From Trema orientale (taxonomy: Eukaryota; Streptophyta; Magnoliopsida; Rosales; Cannabaceae): a stretch of DNA of 64,000 bases. The stretch's first letter is position 1; every line of letters starts with the position of its first letter. The position numbers were made by a program, and so were the translations under genes. This document shows, in pieces, positions 1-13,229 of this stretch. The stretch spans positions 369,255 through 433,254 of the forward strand of contig JXTC01000026.1 in NCBI GenBank assembly GCA_002914845.1. Direction: 5' to 3'. The notes under the pieces are model-generated. The model searched no databases, was not told where the DNA came from, and was given only the letters and a program-made list of their open reading frames with translations.

Positions 1-1826
1 TGAGATCATATAGCTACAAGTTGTAGCCAAAATAGGTGAAGACAATAGGTAAGACTTGCTAAAATATTTATTTAATTACGGTCACTAATAATCACTAGCA
101 TTAAGTTTCTATGCTCCACACATGCTACGTTCTCTTAGAGGCAATTCATCAAACAGATTGTGTGCATTGTTTTATCAGATAGCTCTACTTAATTATTTAT
201 AATTTTAAGCATATTGAAAATCAATGTAAATTCTTAAATATACAAATTGTATCGTAAAGAAAATTTATTCACCAAAGATTTATGAACCTAAAATTTATAA
301 ACTTTAATCCAAATTCAAATATAATATCATATGAACCATGTAGAAACAGAACTTAAATGAATAATTATAAATATTTGATAATAAAGGATTTAAATAATAT
401 ATATGATAACCAAAATTTTAGAGAAAATATTTGTACGGAACTGAGATTCTTGGGACTAACCTCTATAAGTGACTTAAACCTCTCCAAATATGACTATTCC
501 TAAACGATGGCCTCGGTCATTGACTTCATTACGAACGTCGTGATCCATTTATCCCAATAACACTGTGAAGGAGAGATTTGACTCGAGAGAATTTTGCAGC
601 TGATTGGCTCTCTGGGACGCGCCGCCGATCGGCTCTCCGGGACCTCATCTTCACCAACTTCTTCACGTTCAGCCTCAATGTTCTTCTTCTTCTTCTTCTC
701 TTCAAGCTCGATTAATTTTTAGGCTTCTGAGCACATTTGAGGGTGTTATGGGAATAAACTTTCAACGGACAAACGGGCTGGACATTTAGCTATACTATTG
801 TGGGTCTGGACATATGTCAATTTTTGGGCCAAAAATTGGCCTGATTCCTATGCAGCCCAATTCATAATCCCTCCCAATCCCAAATTCTCAAGAGGATAAG
901 ATTATCCCCTTCTAAGGGGATTATTTTTGGAGTGGATTATTTTAATCCAATCTAATCCATCTCATATGCATGCACCAAACATAGGGTTAATTTAATCCAA
1001 TCCAATCCCATCCTTATCATGCGTTCCAAACGTGGCCTTAATGTATTAGTTGGATTAAATCTAGAGAGCTTGTTTTAGGTTATCAAATTGATAGGATCTA
1101 GATGAAGAGCTTGTTTTGTCTAGTAAAAACCAAAAGAAAGATTGGACTAGTATGAGCTTGTGTGCTATCACGGATAGTAATTTTGATAAGTAATTAATTA
1201 TAAGGTTTGATAATTGATTAATATGATTGTTTAATGTTGGAGAATGATTTTTTAACCTGTTTTATTTCACTATTTTTGTAATTTTATTTTAAAAATCTAT
1301 AACAATAATAGAGTTAATAGCTTGGCGATTAGACTAATTTCTCGTAGGATCGACCATTCTTGCCAATAATAAGTAATTCTAGATTTTCTAGACCATGTTA
1401 GATTAGTGGTTAGGAGGTTATAAATTTTAACTTGATTGCATTGACGACCACTGTCATTCTGCAAGGACTAAAGGTAAATCAACAAAGAGGGAGTATACGG
1501 TGGCGTGTGTGGCGCGTGCGGCGCGGGTGGGTGGTGCAAATGGTTGTAAAGAAATGTGATAATAGATTCAAAGAGGAAGATGAGAGTATCTAAGTCATTT
1601 TAGGTATATGTATGATGTGGCAACATGGTTGATTTTGATAACTTTATGGAGTTCAATTTATTGTCTGAATCACTTTTGGACCAAGTCGTTAGCCAAAAAC
1701 AAGATGTATCAAATTTCGAATTTATCATGTTGATTTTGATCATTTTAGTAGGGATGTTCGAAAAATAGAAATAAAAATCGACATGCCTTGAAAATCAATC
1801 AAACCCCACAATAGTACAGATCCTTA
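1..1826. other. AT-rich intergenic DNA, no gene recognised
   Basis: I see no credible coding exon here. A short GC-richer patch around 600-720 contains a TTC microsatellite (about 680-700) and an open frame of about 60 codons, but it has no recognisable domain or splice context. Around 860-1040 the text resembles the end of a MITE (a 'ccaaacgtggcctta' end), but I could not find a matching second terminus. Confidence 0.5.
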
Positions 1827-2547
1827 GGTTATATTTGGTTCACTAGAATGAGTCTTGAAATGAAAAGGCCATTCCAGTAAAAGGCCCATTCTAGTGTTTG
1901 GTTTGAAATTTGGAGTAGGAATTTTAATTCTTTTGTATTCACAATTCCATCACTTAGTGTATTTGGGATTACACAATTTTTCCTAATGAATCAAGTTTCC
2001 ATTCTTTGTTGATATCTTAAAAAAGTGAAATTACCTTTTTTGCCCTAAAACTTTGCCTCTCTCATGCTCTCACTCACCATCAGCCTAGACTATCATATTT
2101 TATTAATACATATATATATGCATGTATTAATAACAGTTACCCAACTATCACTTTTTTTTATTTTTTTAAGAGTTAAATAAACATATTTAACATAGTATAA
2201 TTTTTGTCTATTTTGATTTTAATAATATGAATTAATTATTTAATATTATTAAATAAGTGAAAATAAATTATAATTTTTTGCCCAATAAAATTATATATTG
2301 GTAAAATATAAATGGACACATAATTGACCAAAAAAAATGTACAAAATTTTAGAAATTTGGGTATTTTAGTCAATGTACTACTGATTCCATCCTATTCCAA
2401 TTTCTAACCAGACAAAGTAATTCTTATTCTAATACTGATTTCTATTTTTAACCAAACAATAAAATATCACTCTTATTCTTATTCTAATTTCATTCCATTA
2501 CGATTCCCATTATGATTCTAATTCCATTCTGTGAACCAAATGCCACC
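1827..2547. mobile_element. Harbinger/Tourist-like MITE with TTA target duplication
   Basis: A 721-bp non-coding element has imperfect terminal inverted repeats: left end GGTTATATTTGGTTCACTAG, and a right end that reads GGTGGCATTTGGTTCACAGA on the other strand. Both ends are flanked by the trinucleotide TTA (1824-1826 and 2548-2550), the usual target duplication of PIF/Harbinger elements. The interior is full of 'attccattc'-type words and has no transposase reading frame, so it is a non-autonomous copy. Confidence 0.7.
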
Positions 2548-2550
2548 TTA

Positions 2551-3654
2551 TTATTTTTTCAATTTTTTTGTTTTTAAGTTCTCCAAATTGCACATAATTG
2601 TTATGCGATTTAAACTGTACTACAACCAGTGACGTGGCCCAAAAACAAATTTCAGGGGGCAAAATCTGATGTTAAATTTAGTTTTTTTTTTTCCTTCCTT
2701 CTCTTTGCTATTTATATGCGTGTATATATATATATTTCAATATATATATTTTCAAATGGACTTGTAATTAAGTAATACAATTTAGGGTAATCTAAAAATG
2801 ATAATTTTGAAAGCATATGGTCAACATGGATTAACATACAATTTAAAAGATTTTTCGATGTGAGGTCCAAAAAAAAAAAAATCATAAAAATGTAGAAAAA
2901 AATTATTTAATAATAATAGAAATAAAGTTTAAAAACTATAAAATTCAATGGGACAAATGAGGGGCATTATTTTTTTTATTTTTTTAATGAGATGTGTGAG
3001 TAAATTTTACTTTATAAAAGTTTAGGAGGGAAAATAAAGGATATGATTGTATATTTTTATTAAAAAAAAATCAAAAATGCAAAAAGTTCAGAGGCACCCC
3101 TCGCCCAAGGTGGCTCAATCTATTACTGCAACATTTCTTAATAATTTTTCAGTAACCTTTTTAAAAAAAAAATTAATTTATAGATTTTATATTTTGTATT
3201 ATGTATTTTGATAATTTGGTGTAATATCTTTTTCAGTCATATAAAAAATTAGTTTAGAAGCAATTATAGATAAAGTTTTTAATTGACCAAATATACTGAG
3301 CTTAAGTCAAAATTTTCAAACTCATTGATAATATATATTGTCCAAACCATGGAAACCACAGTGCGTTAAAAGCATAGGTATGGCTTGGTTTAGTTTCTCT
3401 TAATCATTTCAAGCCATTTTAGAATAAGCATAAATCACATATATGTGTATGTATATATTTATATATTTGGAGTTTGGCATATTAAATGGAAGGTAAAATT
3501 GGCCAAATAGCACTGCTATACCCTTATACTTTAGGAATATAAAGTAGCTTCTGATTCAAAGTAATCACAAATTAGTGCCACATGATATCTCTCTTTAATG
3601 TTTCTAATTATACGTTTGTCTCACATTGCTTATAAGCACTTATTGCCTCCTTTC
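2551..3654. other. AT-rich spacer, nothing recognised
   Basis: Homopolymer-rich AT sequence with a TA microsatellite near 2720-2750. I see no coding frame or intact repeat boundary. Confidence 0.5.
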
Positions 3655-3659
3655 TTCTA

Positions 3660-6600
3660 TGTTAGTGCTTAATTTCAAAAGTTAGAATGAAAATACGATT
3701 CCGTGTATGTTTGTAGGAAGTGAGATTTATGTGATATAAATCAAGATATTTTGCCGATTTAATAAGTTATTACAAGTGATCTTACGTTTTATTTGACGAA
3801 CAAAATATTCATGACACATTCCCGAATCGAGTCTATAGAGCTTTATTTTCCTTGTTGTTATTAGGATGAATTGGTTAATATGCTTGTTCTTATAATTAAG
3901 TTTTAAACTTGTTTGATAATTTTCCATTTAGAATGAGTTTTGATTGTATATAAATTAAATTACATATATTGAAATGGGTAAATAACTAATAGTTAAAAGA
4001 AAATGTAGTAATTAGAATCAAGATTAGATATTTCAATTAATGAGTCAAAGCCAAAAGTTTTAAAGAGGCTCAATAACCCATTATTAGTAATGGCAAAATT
4101 ATATATAATTAGAAGAAGACTAAAAAAAAAGAAAAAGAAAAATAAATAGAGCATGTGATCTATGACTATCTGCCTAAGATGTCAGACACAGAGGTCTTTA
4201 TCCTCTTTATATGCTTCCTCCATGCAGCCCCCCTATCATCTCTCTCTAGTAATGTTCTTTATTGTTTAAAGCCTCTAATTCTTTCTCTTTCTTTTCCTCT
4301 TCTTCTTTTAACTCGGAAACCCCACTTCTCTCTTTTCTCTCTTAAAAATCCCAAGTTCGTATCTAGCCAAAAGCTTATTGAAAAATCACAATTTCTTCAT
4401 TAAATCCTGAGTTTATGAAACAGTTTGTGAGCCTAAGTTTTATGTCAGCCAAAGTATGATCTTTAGCCATTTTTTTATCCTTAAAATTAAGACTTTAGAT
4501 GTCTTTTTAGATGGTATTCGTTGAATTACGAATTTGGTTTTTCTCTTTTAGTTAGTTTCAATGATTTATAAGTCTGTCGGGAGTAATTTTATTTTATCTT
4601 GTCCATATAGACCTTGTGAATGTTTATTTATTGGTTTTGATATTTATGTCATTAAAAATCAGATTTATATGGGACTTATGGTATGAAAAATTTGACTATA
4701 AATATGAAATTTTCAAATTATTATTTTCTTAACATTAAGTAAATGATAAATATTTTACATGGGTTCCTCTAGCTAATTAAATCTGGATTTGAAGTATAAA
4801 ATTGTAGGTTCTTTAATTTATCTAAAAAGACTAAGATAATCTAAAACTAAGTAGTATGTGATTTACTATAAATTTTAAAATTAGTCATGTCTGCGTTGAC
4901 ACTTTTACTAGAGCAATTCATATATGTTCATCTCTTGCAAATTATTGGAATTCAATTTTTGGAAACAGATTTAAGACATATACTAGACTTATTAAGAGTC
5001 ATTTAGGACTTTAAATCGCTAAAAATTATATTTGTTGAGGGAGATATGCATTTTTCAAATTGATAGTTAAAATTGCCTATTTTTACCTGAGGCGGGTTTT
5101 TTGTGCTAATTTTGGGCCCCTTTATGAACCAAAAGGACTTTAAAATATATCACGTTATATCTCTAAAAATAGATTTTTGAGTCTAGTTTTATAAACCACT
5201 AGTTTTAAATTTTCTCAACTCCCTAGAGTAAATTTTGAATTTTCTACTTTACTATGTCTGGTCTGGAAAATTTTGAGTACCTTGAATCAGAGAATAATAG
5301 ATAATGTGAGTTGTATATTTGGTTTTGGCTCTTACTAATTATTAGATGGTGTGGCTAACAGCCTAAAGAAGATATAAATTTGAAATAAAGATCCTAATTT
5401 GATTCATGAATGTCTTGATATAGTTGAAAATTTCTAATTGACATGTCTAAACGTATAGTTTCGAAAATTATGTGCTTGAGTTCTTGATTATAACCGAATT
5501 ACCAATGGGCTGATTGTGTTCTTTAACTTAGGTAATTATGATAATCTAGTTAATTTCTTTACTGCAAATAAAGTTGTGATAGGATCTGAAAAGATTAGTA
5601 ACTGAGTTTATTTGTTAGCAACTATATGTGCTTATTTGAGTTTTATTGCCTCTTGATTGAGTTTATATTTATTAAGAGAGAAAATTGTCAAGATAGAAAT
5701 ATTTTTGATATCTTACACTCCATCTTGACACAGGAATGTGTGTTTATGTTATGTTTTTTGTTTTTTGGTTTCCGGATTTTTTCAATTAGGACGGGTTGGG
5801 TTTTTAAGGTTTTTTTTGTTATTCCTTTTTTTTTTTTTTTTCCTGCAAATTTGGTAAGTAAGGACACAACTACTACATAGAGATGCTTGAGTTGTTAAAT
5901 AGTATATATACTTTTACCTTTAAATCCTATGTAGTTAGTAGTTAATTATTTCATATGCTTCGTTAACATGATACTATGAATTTTATATCTATGGATAATG
6001 CCACCTTATGTTGCAATTATATTATGAGATTGTTATAAATAAGTATGCTTATGAGTTGGCTAAGCCATTGATATTGGTACATGTTAACTTCACATAGTAT
6101 TTGGCCGAATAAACATGCATATTGATATGTTCAGATTTTTGCTGCAAATATTTTTATGAAATGTATTAGCATGATATATAGAGTAGGACAGTACTGTAAT
6201 TTTCTATGGGACTGGAGAATTATGAAATCTGTTATACTCTATAATCGCGAAAAACTTTTAGGATGAGAATTATTATGATATTGTGATATAAGACCATTGA
6301 ACCTCGGCCAAGGCAATATTAGGGTAGCCACACAAGTCCTACATAAGAAAGTATGAATACGATATTTTGATATGATTAAATACAATGATACGATATATAT
6401 TTATGTTAAGCCGGTAGCAGTACCATTAGAGCTTTAGAAAATACATTGCACGTGCATTAATATATGAATATCCTATTATTTATATGATAAATTATTAAGC
6501 TCTATATTGAATACTCTTGTTATATATGTTATGATGCATTACACTTAGACTTATTGGCCATCTTTGCTTATTGATATCCCAAGCTTATTCTTTATACCCT

Positions 6601-6732
6601 ATGTTGTAAATAAGCAAATCGATCTTGACGATAACTACAGTTGAGCCGAAAAGGATATCCGCTCGTACCAAATTTTGTACATATAGGCTCGACCTATGAA
6701 CAATAAACTTAGGGATTAAATCGCTCTTATAT
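3660..6732 (+). mobile_element. Left part of a putative long Ty3-type solo LTR
   Basis: The segment begins TGTTAGTG directly after TTCTA (3655-3659). A matching end, GAGCGTGACA followed by TTCTA, lies at 13815-13829, so the pair looks like the TG...CA termini and 5-bp target duplication of one LTR insertion. The text around 4190-4400 (pyrimidine-rich, leader-like) and 5200-6700 resembles the long LTRs of Tekay/Del-type elements by general character only. The last 355 bp (6378-6732) are repeated at 10935-11287 and 13230-13600 at roughly 85% identity. After 6732 the similarity stops abruptly. The boundaries rest on short motifs and could be chance. Confidence 0.4.
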
Positions 6733-8289
6733 ACCCCCAAACTTAAACATTAAGCAAAGCAAAAGAAATACAAACCAAAACACAAATCAAGTACTTTTAA
6801 ATGATAAAATATGAGAGTTTTGTATTGAATCAATAACTATGCAAGTATCTCTGAAGTCACTAAATGCTCCAAGTTCGAATGAAATGCAACAATTGATAGT
6901 ATCTAAAATTTCAACACCAAGCATCAGTTTTACTTTACTCAAGACTCTCTTATGTAAATATATACACAGTCAATCTCACTTAACCAAATGAACTACCAAT
7001 AAACTTATGTGTTTAGGAGACAATGAATGATCTCAAGATAATACAAACTAGAGCTACCATAAACCCATTTTTTGTGTCTCTCTCTACTAATATATATCAA
7101 AGTATCATCAAAGATCAAAAGGTCTTTTCTTAAGCTTGTAACATAGACTTGAATAAGGGTAGAATAGTTTAGATAGCAATGAGATCCAAATCACTCTTAA
7201 GCACATCAACTTAGGACCCCTTGTAAAGCTAATTCCTTACACTTCAAATACACTCGCAACTTCTTTCTAACTTTCTCTCTATTCTATTAACACTTAGCTA
7301 AATATTTTTTTTTGACAAAAAGATAAGAATTATAGTAAAAAGATGAAAAATATAAACCTTACTCCCATACTCAAAACCAATGTCCCCAATGTTGAAAAGA
7401 AATAGAAGGTAATAACACAAATTGTCTATTTTTTTAACAATATAAAATAAAATCTTTTCTTTTCTTTTTTTCATTTTCATTTTATTCTTTTTTTTTTAAT
7501 TTTTTTAATTTTTTATTTAGCTAAATGAAACACAACAAAAATGAAAACAAAATACATGACTAAAAAAAAATAAACAAACTACCAAGAAGAATTACAAAAG
7601 TACATAATAATTCAAAACACCACCATTCTTCCCATATACTAGCATATCTCAAAATAACTCTTTAAAATGGTCAATAAGCTTAACAGGTTAGGGTTGAAGG
7701 GTATTATTTTGGTTCGACTAAAGCATAGTAGAAAAAGAAAGGTTGAAATAGGCTCAGAGTGGGTATACCAAGAATAAAATTTATCAAAGTTTGCTTGAAA
7801 GGCTTTAACATAGGATTTCACCTCAAGTTTCAGTCAAATAGGTTCTAAAGTTCATGAGATATCAAGGCCTAGCTAATACACATAAGTGTCTCCAAAACTC
7901 AAATTAGTAAAGTGATCATGACTCATGGTGTTCAAATGTTAAAAATCAAGAGTAAAGTTCAACTAATACGAGTTAAACACACAGAAAATTAAATAAATTA
8001 CATTTCAAAAGGCTTAAAGAACATTTAGGGAATATACTCATCATTAATAACAAGTTATCTCATCTTAACAAAACTCACAATTTATTCAAACAAACTAAAA
8101 AAAAAAGGAAAAATATTTATTAAAAGAACATAAGTTATGGAAGGAAAAGTCATGGCAACTAATATATATATAAGCAAAGTCAATACCCATCAAATAATTA
8201 ACTATCAAGTACTCATATCCCCAAACTCACAATTAATAATATTCTCAACAATTAAAACTTCAAATTAAGTACAACGTAATAAGAACACG
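6733..8289. other. AT-rich stretch, probably decayed retroelement interior
   Basis: It starts with a C-rich run that reads 'aagtttgggggt' on the minus strand, a G-rich phrase of the kind found near the polypurine tract of Tat/Athila elements. That would fit the minus-oriented remnant to its right. The remainder is A-rich and carries no readable protein domain. The minus-strand frames of about 60 codons here look like chance. Confidence 0.3.
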
Positions 8290-8999
8290 TACCGGAGAGG
8301 CAAGACATTCTCGCCTCCTAGTGTGGTAGGTGAAGATGGTGCTCCGGGCAATGGTGGCTTTAGCTTAGGTTGGCGGGACTCTACTTCATACCTTGTGTCT
8401 TTAAGCTCAACTATATATAAATCGGAAGCTCGTCAAAAATCGACTTCCGCCTATAGTACGTGTCTTACAACATGCCATATATGTTTTAGCTTCGAACGCC
8501 CTTAAACATGGCAATATATATTAATGTTCGGCACGCACACTTAACTTGATTTGGCTCCAACACATGTGTATGGTAGGCATCAATGAATGATGCTAGAGGT
8601 AGTGGAAGAGGGTTTGGCTACATAGAATCATCATATATGTGAGTTTCGATGACCGGTGGCATAAAGATTTCGATCTAGGAGGTGGACACACAAAAATATT
8701 ATCTTGTCATTCTCCATTATTGACCAATTCTTGAATCTTTTCTTCACTTGAGTGGTCATCGTCGAACAAACTAGGGTCCTCCCGCTTGTACTCAGTGCCT
8801 TATGGTGGCTTTATTATATATATATGAGGCTTGTGTGTCCCTGACCACCCTTCTTGTCATGGCTTCAATGGAGTCGGATGGAGATTTGGCTTGTAAGTTT
8901 AAAACTGCTCTCCATCCTCTCAAATTTCTCAATATGGAGCCTTGCCTCCTCTGAAATTGGGTAACAAGATCGAGAAAAGATCCTGCTTGATGATGTAGA

Positions 9000-9316
9000 G
9001 TGTCAAACTATGGCGCCAAAATTTTTATCCCTTAAACTAAGGTCGGTCGATAGATAATTCCAACTCTGATAGTCAAAGTCAGCCATGTCTTCCAACAACC
9101 AATAGACTTCATCCATAGATAATTGGTAGATAGAGATAGTACCATTTCCTCTTTCCATCCACATTCTTATTTCAGGTCATAAATTGTCGAGAAAATTTTA
9201 TAGTTAACACCCTTGAGAGAAGCTGTGATTAGGAAACATGGTGAGCAATTCCTTGTATCTCCACCATGCATAACGAAATGATTCTAAGTCTCGCTGAGTA
9301 CTCCTCAAGAAGACTT
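9000..9316 (-). pseudogene. Broken gag fragment of a Ty3 retroelement
   Basis: Two frames joined by stops or a frameshift show gag-like sequence. One reads QRDLESFRYAWWRYKELLT, matching the conserved 'E-W-R-F-K-x-L-L' stretch of plant Ty3 gag. The next reads SMDEVYWLLEDMADFDYQSW, matching the 'A-x-x-L-I-E-x-M-A' segment that follows it. An in-frame stop follows the first block and another ends the second. It is the capsid region of a dead element; a second copy lies about 2.3 kb downstream. Confidence 0.6.
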
Positions 9317-9448
9317 GTCAATCTATCACCTCCAAGCACCTCGCAAAAACAAACATTTAAAAATAAAAATTAAAAACTAAAAATTAAAATAAATGCCTAA
9401 ATTAAAATCAAGTCACTTACTCCCAATATTAATAATAATCTAATATGT

Positions 9449-9469
9449 CAATCTACGGCAACGACGCTA
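9449..9469 (-). other. Decayed tRNA-Asp-type primer-binding site, copy 1
   Basis: On the minus strand the sequence TAGCGTCGTTGCCGTAG lies five bases inside the LTR end. The usual Tat/Athila PBS, complementary to the tRNA-Asp 3' end, is TGGCGCCGTTGCCGGG. The differences are transitions plus one transversion, as expected for an old methylated element. It fixes the element's orientation as minus. Confidence 0.6.
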
Positions 9470-9474
9470 AATTT

Positions 9475-10934
9475 TGATAAGCTTATCGTCATTAAAATTT
9501 ATATTCCTCCTAGTAAGAATCTAGCATGTCCTAATAAAAACTAGAACTACCTAGTATAGTAGCAAGAATGGTCGATCTCACAAGGATTGGGTATTAAATT
9601 GTCATTAAGTACCAGAATTATGGTAACCTAACTTAATCTAGGCATCCAAACTAAATAAATTTAAAATTAAATAAATAAAAACAAAGATAACAAGAAATAC
9701 GTAAATAAAATATGGATAATACTATCTATTAATGTACTAGGGAATTGATTTTACCTAATTACTCCTAAGTTCGTCAAATTAAGTGATTACTTGCCTAATT
9801 CTACTTAACTCACGAATCAAAGGATTTAATCTAACCTCATTACCTCTTCCGAGTGTCAAATGAAATAATATGCTTAATCACTAGAGTCAAAATTCCTATC
9901 TAACCCATTTAATTAAGTGTGCATTAAGTTGAGCCCATATGTTGGGAGTCGAGGTATCACTCATTTCCCGGTCTCACAATAACCTAAACTTTCAAAGTGA
10001 TTTTCTAGGTATTAATCTCCTGCCAGTCTCATAATCACCGAAAATATGTTTCAATTTCGGATTATGAAATTATTCTCTTCCGAGTATCAAATTTACAACT
10101 TCAGTTTAACTAATTCATTGGTCAAATAAATTAGAAGTAATAAGCAAAGAGAAACATAAATGAATTAAAGATGGAAAATATACTAACAATAAACAAAATA
10201 ATCCAAACAAGTATAACAAGAATACATCAAATCCTAGCATAGAAAATCTAACCAAACGCAATAGAATCTATGGCTAATCTGAACAAGAAATCTATAAATG
10301 AAAATATTTCACAAAATATTCCAAATACAAAGTTCTATAGAGGTTAGGGTAGAGAGAAAAGAAAAGAAAAACCCTTATGCAGATGAGCTTTAAATCTTTA
10401 AATCTTCAAGTTTTCTTCAAAAAATCTCTAACTCTAAGTTTTATCTCTCTAGAAATTTTCTACCTCTATTTTATATTTTTCTCTCCAATTCTCTACACTA
10501 GGATTTTCTCCACATTAGGTTTTGTGGCTTAAGTGAGTATATACAAAGCTCCAAAAATGGGTGAATTCTGGCCATTGGATCAAGAAAAATGAAGCAAATT
10601 CGAGCATTCAGCAAGAATTGGCTTGCGCAGCTGCGCAACAGTTGATAATAGGGGGTGGTGCAGTGGTTTGCACACATTCTCTGCCAGAGGTGGGTTTTTC
10701 ACCCTTTCTTACTTCGCTTCGTGCCCCACATGCACTAGTTTGCCTCGATCAGTTCTGGCTTGATCCAAAATACTTTAAAATTTCATTTTTACCATAAATT
10801 CACTTAGATTCTCATTTATTTACAAAATCGATAAAAACACATAAAAACATATTAAACTAACAAAAATGCTTGAAAACGCACAAATATTTGTGCATAAAAG
10901 ATACTTGATTTGTCGGTAAAGAACTGACTCATCA
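9475..10934 (-). mobile_element. LTR of the Tat/Athila-like element, copy 1
   Basis: A 1460-bp LTR, minus orientation, with TG...CA termini (TGATGAGTC at 10934, ATCA at 9475). It shares long runs with the second copy (11769-13229) and clear but diverged similarity with the plus-oriented LTR at 15449-17119, including the phrases 'atttcataatcc' and 'ggttattgtgaga'. It contains a non-coding transcript-like region with pyrimidine-rich text near 10330-10520. Confidence 0.65.
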
Positions 10935-11742
10935 GTGAAATACAATGATATGATGTATACTTATGTTAAATTAATCGCAGTACCATTAGGGCCTTAGAAA
11001 ATACATTGCACATGCATCAATGTATTAGTATAATATCATTTATGCTATATGATAAATTATTATGCTCTATGTTGAGTACTCTTGTTATATATGTTATGAT
11101 GTTTTGCACTTAGACTTAGATGTCATCTTTCCTTACTTAGCTCCCAAGCTCACTCTTCATACCTTGTATTATAAATAAGCAAATCATATTTGACGATAAC
11201 TACTGTTGAATCGAAGAGTATGTCCGCTCGTGCTAAGTTTTGTACATATGAGACTGACCTATGAACAATAAACTTAGGAATTACATTNTGTAGAGTGTCA
11301 AACTATGGCGCCAAAATGTTTATCCCTTAAACTAAGGTCGGTCAATAGATAATTCCAACTCTGATAGTCAAAGTCAGCCATGTCTTCCAACAACCAATAG
11401 ACTTCATCCACAGATAATTGGTAGATAGAGATAGTACCATTTTCTCTTTCCATCCACATTCTTATTTCAGGTCATAAATTGTCGAGAAAATTTTAGAGTT
11501 AACACTCTTGAGAGAAGCTGTGATTAAGAAACATGGTGAGCAATTCCTTGTATCTCCACCATGCATAACGAAATGATTCTAAGTCTCGCTGAGTACTCCT
11601 CAAGAAGACTTGTCAATCTATCACCTCCAAGCACCTCGCAAAACAAATATTTAAAAATAAAAATTAAAAACTAAAAATTAAAATAAATGCCTAAATTAAA
11701 ATCAAGTCACTTACTCCCAATATTAATAATAATCTAATATGT

Positions 11743-11763
11743 CAATCTACGGCAACGACGCTA
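11743..11763 (-). other. Decayed primer-binding site, copy 2
   Basis: It is the same as the copy at 9449-9469 and lies in the same position relative to its LTR end at 11769. Confidence 0.55.
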
Positions 11764-11768
11764 AATTT

Positions 11769-13229
11769 TGATAAGCTTATCGTCATTAAAATTTATATTC
11801 CTCCTAGTAAGAATCTAGTATGTCCTAATAAAAACTAGAACTACCTAGTATAGTAGCAAGAATGGTCGATCTCACAAGGATTGGGTATTAAATTGTCATT
11901 AAGTACCAGAATTATGGTAACCTAACTTAATCTAGGCATCCAAACTAAATAAATTTAAAATTAAATAAATAAAAACAAAGATAACAAGAAATACGTAAAT
12001 AAAATATGGATAATACTATCTTTTAATGTACTAGGGAATTGATTTTACCTAATTACTCCTAAGTTCGTCAAATTAAGTGATTACTTGCCTAATTCTACTT
12101 AACTCACGAATCAAAGGACTTAATCTAACCTCATTACCTCTTCCGAGTGTCAAATGAAATAATATGCTTAATCACTAGAGTCAAAATTCCTATCTAACCC
12201 ATTTAATTAAGTGTGCATTAAGTTGAGCCCATATGTTGGGAGTCGAGGTATCACTCATTTCCCGGTCTCACAATAACCTAAACTTTCAAAGTGATTTTCT
12301 AGGTATTAATCTCCTACCAGTCTCATAATCACCGAAAATATGTTTCAATTCCGGATTATGAAATTAATCTCTTCCGAGTCTCAAATTTACAACTTCAATT
12401 TAACTAATTCATTGGTTAAATAAATTAGAAGTAATAAGCAAAGAGAAACATAAATGAATTAAAGATGGAAAATATACTAACAATAAACAAAATAATCCAA
12501 ACAAGTATAACAAGAATACATCAAATCCTAGCATAGAAAATCTAACCAAACGCAATAGAATCTATGGCTAATCTGAACAAGAAATCTATAAATGAAAATA
12601 TTTCACAAAATATTCCAAATACAAAGTTCTATAAGGGTTAGGGTAGAGAGAAAAGAAAAGAAAAACCCTTATGCAGATAAGCTTTAAATCTTTAAATCTT
12701 CAAGTTTTCTTCAAAAAATCTCTAACTCTAAGTTTTATCTCTCTAGAAATTTTCTACCTCTATTTTATATTTTTCTCTCCAATTCTCTACACTAGGATTT
12801 TCTCCACTCTAGGGTTTGTGGCTTAAGTGAGTATATACAAAGCTCCAAAAATGGGTGAATTATGGCCATTGGATCAAGAAAAATGAAGCAAATTCGAGCA
12901 TTCAGCAAGAATTGGTTTGCGCAGTTGCGCAACTGTTGATAATAGGGGGTGGTGCAGTGGTTTGCACACATTCTCTGCCAGAGGTGGGTTTTTCCACCCT
13001 TTCTTACTCCGCTTCGTGCCCCGCATGCACTAGTTTGCCTCGATCGGTTCTGGCTTGATCCAAAATACTTTAAAATTTCTTTTTTACTATAAATTCACTT
13101 AGATTCTCATTTATTTACAAAATCGATAAAAACACATAAAAACATATTAAACTAACAAAAATACTTGAAAATGCACAAATATTTGTGCATAAAAGATACT
13201 TGATTTGTCGGTAAAGAACCGACTTATCA
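11769..13229 (-). mobile_element. LTR of the Tat/Athila-like element, copy 2
   Basis: A 1461-bp LTR in minus orientation, the duplicate of 9475-10934. At its outer end the first-copy TGATGAGTC is TGATAAGTC here, a G-to-A change. The adjoining gag fragment (11295-11620) is duplicated with it. Confidence 0.65.

Larger units (their letters stand above)
8290..10934 (-). mobile_element. Ty3/gypsy (Tat/Athila-like) remnant, copy 1
   Basis: Read on the minus strand this is LTR (10934 to 9475), decayed primer-binding site (9469-9449), broken gag (about 9316-9000) and further decayed interior to about 8290. The LTR starts TGATGAGTCAG and ends ATCA. No protease, reverse transcriptase or integrase remains and no second LTR of this copy is visible, so the element is a truncated non-autonomous relic. 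The left part of the interior lies outside the tandem duplication that produced copy 2. Confidence 0.6.
8994..11287. repeat. Tandem duplication unit 1 (2.3 kb)
   Basis: This unit and the next (11289-13593) are near-identical direct copies with a period of 2295 bp. By eye they differ by scattered single bases and a few small indels, about 1-3%. Each contains partial gag, PBS, a complete LTR of about 1460 bp and 355 bp of flank. A single N sits exactly at the junction (11288). Confidence 0.85.

Noticed and set aside
10561-13058. Two similar 67-78-codon plus-strand frames (MNSGHWIKKNEANSS and MNYGHWIKKNEANSS)
   Set aside because: They recur only because the LTR is duplicated. They lie antisense within the LTR and end by mutation at different places, so they are not a gene family.
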